Of a DNA stretch of 64,000 bases, positions 57,870-64,000 are shown in pieces. The stretch lies in assembly GCF_030816915.1 (NCBI RefSeq), contig NZ_JAUSYN010000002.1:3485501-3549500 (forward strand), written 5' to 3'. The notes under the pieces were generated by a model, which searched no databases, was not told where the DNA came from, and saw only the letters and a list, made by a program, of their open reading frames with translations. A program made the translations under genes and the position numbers. The stretch comes from Streptomyces sp. B3I8 (GTDB lineage: Bacteria; Actinomycetota; Actinomycetes; Streptomycetales; Streptomycetaceae). Numbering within the stretch: position 1 is the stretch's first letter; every line of letters begins with the position of its first letter.

Positions 57870-58044
57870 CTGGAGAAGCGCCCCGCAACCGGGCCACACA
57901 GACCCGCCCCCACGCGGCACGGCCCCGCCACCCTTCACGCGGCCCACGGCCCCGCCGCGTCCGCGCCCTGAGGCCCCACCGGTCGAAGCACCCACGCCCC
58001 CAGCCGCTCCCCCGGTGTTCGAATTGGGGCGGGGGTTACGGCCT

Positions 58045-58552
58045 TCCTCCACAGATTGGGCGGGTTTTTTGCGTCCACACCCTGGGGACCGGGAAGTTGT
58101 CCCTACTGTGTCCACAGGCGATCCGGCGCGAAGTGGATCTCCGCAGGTCAGTACCCTGTGGATCCGTGGACGAAGGATATCCACAGGCTGTGGACAGAGC
58201 GGGAGTCCACAGGCCGTGGACACGGTTGTCCACGGGAAACCCACAGGTGGGAGCGTGTTTTCCCCAGCAAAAGGGGGCTTCTCCACACCCTTGTCCACTG
58301 TTCGGCAAGCCGAGGGCCGCTCTCACCGTGTCGAGTGAAACAGGTCACACGAAGCTGCCGGGTCGGGCTGTGGGAAACCCGGCTAAAACTGGGGACGCAT
58401 CTGGGGAGAAGTCCCCTCTTCCTGTGTACGGGGTGTGCAGAACTTTCTGTTCTCCACAGAGACCCCAGGTTGTCCACGGGCCCCACCCACAGGGTCAGTG
58501 GATAAAATTCCTGCCCTGAGCTGGGAAAACGGGGTTATCCACGGTATCCACA
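58045..58552. other. oriC: oriC: chromosomal origin with clustered DnaA boxes
   Basis: Boxes close to (T/C)(T/C)(G/A/C)TCCACA were read on the plus strand at 58045, 58071, 58108, 58177, 58203, 58226, 58279, 58291, 58450, 58470, 58535 and 58544. They were read on the minus strand at 58157-58165, 58189-58197 and 58497-58505. TTGTCCAC(G/T), TTCTCCACA and TTATCCACG forms are the strongest. Most point the same way. The 1,233-bp dnaA-dnaN gap has no gene. Stretches such as GGGTTTTTTGCG (58062-58073) are the least G+C-rich parts. Confidence 0.96.
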
Positions 58553-58794
58553 GCCCCTACTACTACTTCCAACCAGTTAGAGCGAGGAATCCGTTTCGAA
58601 GTGGGTCCTGTGCACAACTGCCCCTCGGCTGCCCGACCGCCCCTCGTCACGACTTGACCCCGACGGGCACCTACTGTCAGTGCCGTGCGTCAGACTGGTC
58701 CCGGTGTCCTTCCCCGCCGAGGGGTCGAGGACACCGCGAACAGACGAAGGCCAGCAGGGCGACAGACGCCGGCAACAGCAGGAGGCGGCTTACG

Positions 58795-59925
58795 GTGAAG
58801 ATCCGGGTGGAACGCGACGTACTCGCGGAGGCAGTGGCCTGGGCGGCGCGCAGCCTCCCGGCCCGTCCGCCGGCGCCGGTCCTCGCCGGCCTGCTGCTCA
58901 AGGCGGAGGACGGGGCGCTGAGCCTGTCCAGTTTCGACTACGAGGTCTCCGCCCGCGTGTCGGTGGAGGCGGAGGTCGAGGAGGAGGGCACGGTCCTCGT
59001 CTCGGGCCGCCTGCTCGCCGACATCTCGCGTGCCCTCCCCAACCGGCCGGTGGAGATTTCCACAGACGGTGTACGGGCGACGGTGGTGTGCGGTTCCTCG
59101 CGCTTCACACTCCACACCCTGCCTGTGGAGGAGTACCCGTCGCTGCCGCAGATGCCCAACGCCACGGGCACGGTCCCGGGCGAGGTGTTCGCCTCCGCCG
59201 TGCAGCAGGTGGCCACCGCGGCCGGCCGCGACGACACGCTGCCCGTCCTCACCGGCGTGCGCATCGAGATCGAGGGCGACTCGGTGACGCTGGCGTCCAC
59301 CGACCGCTACCGCTTCGCGGTCCGCGAGTTCCTGTGGAAGCCGGAGAACCCGGACATCTCCGCGGTCGCCCTGGTGCCCGCCAAGACGCTCCAGGACACC
59401 GCCAAAGCGCTCACCAGTGGTGACCAGGTCATCCTGGCGCTGTCGGGCTCGGGCGCGGGCGAGGGCCTGATCGGCTTCGAGGGCGCGGGCCGCCGTACGA
59501 CCACGCGGCTGCTGGAGGGCGACCTCCCGAAGTACAAGACGCTGTTCCCGACGGAGTTCAACAGCGTCGCCGTGATCGAGACCGCCCCCTTCGTGGAGGC
59601 CGTCAAGCGCGTCGCCCTGGTCGCCGAGCGGAACACCCCGGTGCGGCTGAGCTTCGAGCAGGGTGTGCTGATCCTGGAGGCCGGCTCCAGCGACGACGCA
59701 CAAGCTGTGGAAAGGGTCGACGCCCAGCTCGAGGGCGACGACATCTCGATCGCCTTCAACCCGACGTTCCTGCTGGACGGCTTGAGCGCGATCGACTCCC
59801 CGGTCGCCCAGCTGTCGTTCACGACGTCCACCAAGCCGGCCCTGCTCAGTGGCAAGCCGGCCGTGGACGCGGAGGCGGACGAGGCGTACAAGTACCTGAT
59901 CATGCCGGTGCGGCTGAGCGGCTGA
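58795..59925 (+). CDS. dnaN: DNA polymerase III beta subunit (sliding clamp)
   Basis: 376 residues, three clamp domains. Seen: [58 protein letters not shown] (as [15 protein letters not shown]) and the C-terminal [10 protein letters not shown], the M-P-V/M-R-L end of the family. It encircles DNA and holds polymerase. GTG 58795 is 9 bp after AGGAGG. Confidence 0.98.
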   Translation: MKIRVERDVLAEAVAWAARSLPARPPAPVLAGLLLKAEDGALSLSSFDYEVSARVSVEAEVEEEGTVLVSGRLLADISRALPNRPVEISTDGVRATVVCGSSRFTLHTLPVEEYPSLPQMPNATGTVPGEVFASAVQQVATAAGRDDTLPVLTGVRIEIEGDSVTLASTDRYRFAVREFLWKPENPDISAVALVPAKTLQDTAKALTSGDQVILALSGSGAGEGLIGFEGAGRRTTTRLLEGDLPKYKTLFPTEFNSVAVIETAPFVEAVKRVALVAERNTPVRLSFEQGVLILEAGSSDDAQAVERVDAQLEGDDISIAFNPTFLLDGLSAIDSPVAQLSFTTSTKPALLSGKPAVDAEADEAYKYLIMPVRLSG

Positions 59926-60081
59926 GCCCGGCCCCGAGGACCGGCTCCGGCGGCGAAACCCCAGGTGGCGGCGTACGTCTGAGCGCGTATGCCCACGGAT
60001 GTGCGGGCGCGTCCGGGTTTAGGCTCGGACGTGGGCACGCGAGTGCCTCCCCGCCACGTCGCAACCTAAGGAAAACAACTG

Positions 60082-60957
60082 ATGGAGCTCGGTCTCGTCG
60101 GCCTCGGCAAGATGGGCGGCAACATGCGCGAGCGCATACGCCGTGCCGGTCACACCGTCATCGGGTACGACCGCAACCCGGACGTCGCCGATGTCCACAG
60201 CCTCTCGGAGCTCGTGGGCAAGCTGCAGGCCCCGCGGGTGGTCTGGGTGATGGTCCCGGCCGGAGCCCCCACCCAGTCCACGATCGACGAGCTGGCCGAA
60301 CTGCTCGACGCCGGAGACGTGGTCGTGGACGGCGGCAACTCCCGCTGGACGGACGACGAGAAGCACGCCGCGGAACTGGCCGCCAAGGACATCGGCTTCG
60401 TCGACTGCGGTGTTTCCGGCGGCGTCTGGGGACTGGAGAACGGCTACGCGCTGATGTACGGCGGCGAGACCGAGCACGTCGACCGGGTGCGGCCCGTCTT
60501 CGAGGCGCTCAAGCCGGAGGGCGACTTCGGCGCGGTGCACGCGGGCAAGGTCGGCGCCGGCCACTTCGCCAAGATGGTTCACAACGGCATCGAGTACGCC
60601 ATGATGCAGGCCTACGCCGAGGGCTGGGAGCTGCTGGAGAAGGTCGACTCGGTCACGGACGTGCGCGAGGTCTTCCGCTCCTGGCAGGAGGGCACCGTCA
60701 TCCGCTCCTGGCTGCTCGACCTCGCGGTCGACGCCCTCGACGGCGACGAGCACCTGGAGGGCCTGAAGGGGTACGCGCAGGACTCCGGCGAGGGCCGGTG
60801 GACCGTGGAGGCCGCCATCGACAACGCCGTGCCGCTGCCCGCGATCACCGCCTCGCTGTTCGCGCGTTTCTCCTCCCGGCAGGAGGACTCACCGCAGATG
60901 AAGATGATCGCCGCGCTGCGCAACCAGTTCGGCGGCCACGCGGTGGAGAAGAAGTAA
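60082..60957 (+). CDS. gnd: 6-phosphogluconate dehydrogenase, decarboxylating (short form)
   Basis: 291 residues, the short YqeC-like form rather than the ~470-residue one. Rossmann [20 protein letters not shown] at the start, then [32 protein letters not shown] and [23 protein letters not shown]. It makes ribulose 5-phosphate and NAD(P)H in the oxidative pentose phosphate pathway. A gnd gene between dnaN and recF is the usual Streptomyces order. Confidence 0.95.
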   Translation: MELGLVGLGKMGGNMRERIRRAGHTVIGYDRNPDVADVHSLSELVGKLQAPRVVWVMVPAGAPTQSTIDELAELLDAGDVVVDGGNSRWTDDEKHAAELAAKDIGFVDCGVSGGVWGLENGYALMYGGETEHVDRVRPVFEALKPEGDFGAVHAGKVGAGHFAKMVHNGIEYAMMQAYAEGWELLEKVDSVTDVREVFRSWQEGTVIRSWLLDLAVDALDGDEHLEGLKGYAQDSGEGRWTVEAAIDNAVPLPAITASLFARFSSRQEDSPQMKMIAALRNQFGGHAVEKK

Positions 60958-61025
60958 CCCCGCCGCCACAGGCGTCGGACCCGGAACAAGCAGTACCCGA
61001 AGGCTGGGGAGGTCGGCGAACGACC

Positions 61026-62147
61026 ATGCACGTCACGCATCTGTCGCTGGCCGACTTCCGCTCCTACGCGCACGTGGAGGTCCCGCTCGACCCGGGCGTC
61101 ACGGCGTTCGTCGGCCCCAACGGCCAGGGCAAGACCAATTTGGTCGAGGCCGTCGGCTACCTCGCCACGCTCGGCTCCCACCGCGTCTCCTCCGACGCGC
61201 CCCTGGTGCGCATGGGCGCCGAGCGGGCGATCGTGCGCGCGCAGGTCCGGCAGGGCGAGCGGCAGCAGCTCGTCGAGCTGGAGCTCAACCCGGGCCGGGC
61301 CAACCGCGCCCGCATCAACCGGTCCTCGCAGGTAAGGCCCCGGGACGTGCTCGGCATCGTACGGACCGTGCTGTTCGCGCCCGAGGACCTGGCCCTGGTC
61401 AAGGGCGACCCCGGGGAGCGCCGGCGCTTCCTGGACGAGCTGATCACCGCCCGTTCGCCGCGCATGGCCGGGGTGCGCTCGGACTACGACCGGGTGCTCA
61501 AGCAGCGCAACACCCTGCTGAAGTCGGCCGCGCTGGCCCGGCGGCACGGCGGCCGCTCGCTGGACCTGTCCACGCTCGACGTGTGGGACCAGCACCTGGC
61601 CCGCGTGGGCGCCGAGCTGCTCGCCCGGCGGTTGGACCTGATCGCCGCGCTGCGCCCGCTCACCGACAAGGCGTACGAGCAGCTCGCGCCCGGTGGCGGC
61701 CCGGTCGGCCTGGAGTACAAGCCGTCGGCGCCCGGCGAGGCGCACACCCGCGAGGACCTGCACGAACAGCTCCTGGCGGCGCTCGCCGACGCGCGCAAGC
61801 AGGAGATCGAGCGGGGCGTGACGCTCGTCGGACCGCACCGCGACGATCTGCTCCTCAAGCTCGGCCGGCTGCCCGCCAAGGGGTACGCCTCGCACGGCGA
61901 GTCCTGGTCGTACGCGCTGGCGCTGCGGCTGGCCTCGTACGACCTGCTGCGGGCCGAGGGCAACGAACCGGTGCTCGTCCTGGACGACGTCTTCGCCGAG
62001 CTGGACGTCCGGCGCCGCGAGCGGCTGGCCGAACTGGTCGCGCCCGGCGAGCAGGTGCTGGTGACCGCCGCGGTCGACGACGACGTACCGGACGTACTGG
62101 CGGGGGCGCGGTACGCCGTGGCCGGGGGAACGGTGGAGCGCGCATGA
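61026..62147 (+). CDS. recF: DNA replication and repair protein RecF
   Basis: 373 residues. [19 protein letters not shown] at the start, Walker [21 protein letters not shown], then [21 protein letters not shown] (seen as [14 protein letters not shown]) and Walker [20 protein letters not shown]. This SMC-like ATPase helps load RecA at gaps. ATG 61026 lies ~10 bp after GGGGAGG. Its stop overlaps the next start (ATGA). Confidence 0.98.
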   Translation: MHVTHLSLADFRSYAHVEVPLDPGVTAFVGPNGQGKTNLVEAVGYLATLGSHRVSSDAPLVRMGAERAIVRAQVRQGERQQLVELELNPGRANRARINRSSQVRPRDVLGIVRTVLFAPEDLALVKGDPGERRRFLDELITARSPRMAGVRSDYDRVLKQRNTLLKSAALARRHGGRSLDLSTLDVWDQHLARVGAELLARRLDLIAALRPLTDKAYEQLAPGGGPVGLEYKPSAPGEAHTREDLHEQLLAALADARKQEIERGVTLVGPHRDDLLLKLGRLPAKGYASHGESWSYALALRLASYDLLRAEGNEPVLVLDDVFAELDVRRRERLAELVAPGEQVLVTAAVDDDVPDVLAGARYAVAGGTVERA

Positions 62148-62767
62148 CGACGGACGAACCCACCCCCGGCGCGCGGCCCGGCGGCTCACCTGACACGCGG
62201 CCGGGCGCACAGCCGGGTGGCACCCCCGGCGCGCAACCCGGCCGTGCCCCGGGCGCGACCCCCGAGCCCTCCGGCGTGGACCTCGCCCGTGTCGCCCTGC
62301 GCGCCGCGAAGGAACAGGCCCGCGCCCGGGGCGAGGCGGCGGCGCAGCAGCGGCGCGGCAACCGGCGCCAGGGCGGCGCGCGTTCCGGCGCGCGCCGGGA
62401 CGGCCGCGACCCCCTGGCGCTCGGCGCCGCCATCAACCGGCTGATCACCGAGCGGGGCTGGGAGACGCCCGCCGCGGTGGGCGGGGTGATGGGCCGCTGG
62501 CCGGCGATCGTCGGCGAGGAACTGGCCCGGCACTGCGACCCGGAGAAGTACGACGAGGACGAGCGGGTGCTGACCGTGCGGTGCGACTCCACGGCGTGGG
62601 CGACCAACCTGCGGTTGCTCGCCCCTCAGCTGGTGGCCCGCCTCAACCAGGACCTCGGCCAGGGCGCAGTCCGGCTGATCAAGGTGCAGGGCCCGGGCGG
62701 TCCCGCACGCCGTTACGGGCCGCTCAGGGCCCCCGGGAGCACCGGCCCCGGCGACACCTACGGGTGA
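62144..62767 (+). CDS. DUF721-family protein (recF-gyrB interval)
   Basis: 207 residues. A Pro/Gly-rich lead with PGAQPG-type repeats (~1-45) is followed by a basic region and a DUF721 domain (~85-190: [56 protein letters not shown]). DUF721 proteins are KH-like and may bind nucleic acid; role unknown. The gene overlaps recF by 4 bp and is in the classical place before gyrB. Confidence 0.92.
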   Translation: MTTDEPTPGARPGGSPDTRPGAQPGGTPGAQPGRAPGATPEPSGVDLARVALRAAKEQARARGEAAAQQRRGNRRQGGARSGARRDGRDPLALGAAINRLITERGWETPAAVGGVMGRWPAIVGEELARHCDPEKYDEDERVLTVRCDSTAWATNLRLLAPQLVARLNQDLGQGAVRLIKVQGPGGPARRYGPLRAPGSTGPGDTYG

Positions 62768-63271
62768 GCTGCGTCACGTCTTCCCGAGCGGGTGTGCGTC
62801 GCGCTTCCGCCCGCTTTTCGCACGCCCGCTCGGGCGCCCTGCGTCGGCGGAGCGGTCCGCGGGCGCGCACCGGCTGCCACGCGTCCTCCACAACCCCCCA
62901 CCGAAGTGGCATAAGTGCACGTCAGAGCAGGTATGGCGGAGCGCACGCGGCTGCGAACGACGCTCTGCGCGCCCTCTTGCGGAGGGTTGACACCCGGAAG
63001 CGCTGAGTGCCGCTGTGAGCCTCTTGGGGCCCCGCTCCGAATATGGGGAGTAGTCCGAGCCCGGTTGAGGGCGGCACATGCGAACCCAGGTACCGGCAAA
63101 CCCCCATCAGTGTCGGCGCTACCGGTAGACTGGAAGCAATCCCGCCCCACTTGTGGGACACACACCGAGCACACCGAGCAACGCTGAGCAAGGCTTACCA
63201 ACGCAACATGCCGCAGCCGCTCCGGTCACCCGCCGCGAGTTTGGCTTGTGCTGTGCCAGAAAGGGCGCTTC
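62768..63271. promoter_or_regulatory. gyrB upstream region
   Basis: This 504-bp gap has no gene. A TTGACA at 62987-62992 is a good -35 match without a clear -10 at the right spacing, and TAGACT (63125-63130) could be a -10. The long leader suits the supercoiling-sensitive gyr promoter known in Streptomyces, which is an inference. Several CACACCGAGCA repeats lie at 63161-63180. Confidence 0.4.
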
Positions 63272-64000
63272 GTGGCCGATTCCGGCAACCCCAACGAGAA
63301 CATCCCGTCCACCGACGCCGGCGCGCACGACCCGGGTCCGATCTCCTCCGGCAGCGAGGTGTCGCCCGCGTACGACGCCAGCGCCATCACCGTCCTCGAA
63401 GGTCTCGACGCGGTCCGCAAGCGACCTGGCATGTACATCGGTTCGACCGGTGAGCGCGGTCTGCACCACCTGGTGTACGAGGTCGTGGACAACTCCGTGG
63501 ACGAGGCGCTGGCCGGTCACGCGGACACCATCGACGTCACGATCCTCGCCGACGGCGGCGTCCGGGTCGTCGACAACGGCCGTGGCATCCCCGTGGGCAT
63601 CGTCCCCTCCGAGGGCAAGCCGGCCCTGGAGGTCGTGCTGACGGTCCTTCACGCGGGCGGGAAGTTCGGCGGGGGCGGCTACGCGGTTTCCGGCGGTCTG
63701 CACGGTGTGGGCGTCTCCGTGGTGAACGCGCTGTCCACCAAGGTCGCCGTCGAGGTCAGGACGGACGGTCACCGCTGGACACAGGACTACAAGCTGGGTG
63801 TGCCGACGGCGCCGCTCGTCAAGAACGAGGCGACCGAGGAGACCGGCACCGCGGTCACCTTCTGGGCCGACGGCGACATCTTCGAGACGACCGAGTACTC
63901 GTTCGAGACGCTGTCGCGCCGCTTCCAGGAGATGGCGTTCCTCAACAAGGGTCTGACGATCCGTCTCACGGACGAGCGCGAGTCGGCCAAGGCCACGGCC
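63272..64000 (+). CDS. gyrB: DNA gyrase subunit B (3' end outside window)
   Basis: The first 243 residues are visible. GHKL ATPase motifs: [40 protein letters not shown] (as [13 protein letters not shown]), [11 protein letters not shown] and [15 protein letters not shown]. With GyrA it puts negative supercoils into DNA. GTG 63272 follows GAAAGGG; an in-frame GTG at 63248 is an alternative that adds eight residues. The N-terminal ~35 residues are a variable lead. Confidence 0.97.
   Translation, partial: MADSGNPNENIPSTDAGAHDPGPISSGSEVSPAYDASAITVLEGLDAVRKRPGMYIGSTGERGLHHLVYEVVDNSVDEALAGHADTIDVTILADGGVRVVDNGRGIPVGIVPSEGKPALEVVLTVLHAGGKFGGGGYAVSGGLHGVGVSVVNALSTKVAVEVRTDGHRWTQDYKLGVPTAPLVKNEATEETGTAVTFWADGDIFETTEYSFETLSRRFQEMAFLNKGLTIRLTDERESAKATA

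Noticed and set aside
57584..58030. Small genes in the dnaA-oriC gap
   Set aside because: Several open frames exist but are Pro/Arg/Gly-rich, lack ribosome sites and run through palindromic repeats.
62768..63271. Coding frames upstream of gyrB
   Set aside because: No ribosome sites, no recognised motifs; position fits the gyr leader.

Overview
The window is chromosomal DNA from a Streptomyces-type actinomycete. The evidence is very high G+C, frequent GTG starts, an oriC rich in TTGTCCACA-type DnaA boxes, sporulation regulators ssgA/ssgR, and the arrangement rpmH-dnaA-oriC-dnaN-gnd-recF-DUF721-gyrB. The rightmost 12 kb is the replication origin. The rest is the left flank of the origin, where the gene order is the one known from Streptomyces (S. 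coelicolor SCO39xx/SCO38xx region).

Layout, left to right. 1-9.9 kb: a LacI-type regulator (5' end outside the window), a metallophosphoesterase, a two-TM membrane protein, thiC under a TPP riboswitch, a YibE/F membrane protein, ssgA with its activator gene ssgR, a small DUF5326-like membrane protein and a cupin. 9.9-18.4 kb: a holin-like membrane protein, a PLP gamma-lyase family enzyme, a LysR regulator, a NUDIX hydrolase, two GNAT enzymes, a divergent MFS/MarR pair and a class-C-type serine hydrolase. 18.4-19.3 kb: decayed DNA with a broken GNAT gene and a truncated VanX-like M15 peptidase. 19.3-24.5 kb: dnaB (with an apparent frameshift), a MATE transporter and the rpsF-ssb-rpsR-rplI operon. 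24.8-34.3 kb: cell-envelope genes (FemX, an alanine-racemase-like protein, a GT87 family membrane glycosyltransferase, a bifunctional PBP), then padR-ino1. 34.4-38 kb: an MFS transporter, an LppU/SCO3897-like protein and the tRNA CCA-adding enzyme. 38.2-46.5 kb: a co-directional cluster of a secreted DUF6049-like protein, murJ, a membrane pseudokinase, ECF sigma factor sigM and its ZAS-type anti-sigma factor. 46.6-48.8 kb: trxB-trxA behind a SigR-type promoter, and a GNAT gene. 49-54.9 kb (minus strand): rpmH-rnpA-yidD-yidC-jag, then rsmG, parA, parB. 55.3-64 kb (plus strand): dnaA, oriC, dnaN, gnd, recF, DUF721, gyrB (cut by the window end).

The strongest non-genic signal is a set of 13 parS-type sites (GTTTCACGTGAAAC; 11 perfect, 2 with one mismatch) spread over 5.8-51.3 kb. 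They are the expected ParB loading sites next to parAB and oriC. Their placement is notable. Several are the apical part of long terminator-like palindromes between genes. One forms a helix inside the TPP riboswitch of thiC, with its single deviation preserved as a G-U pair in the RNA. Three lie inside coding sequence and are all read as Val-Ser-Arg-Glu-Thr. No CRISPR array, intact insertion sequence, prophage or tRNA was recognised.
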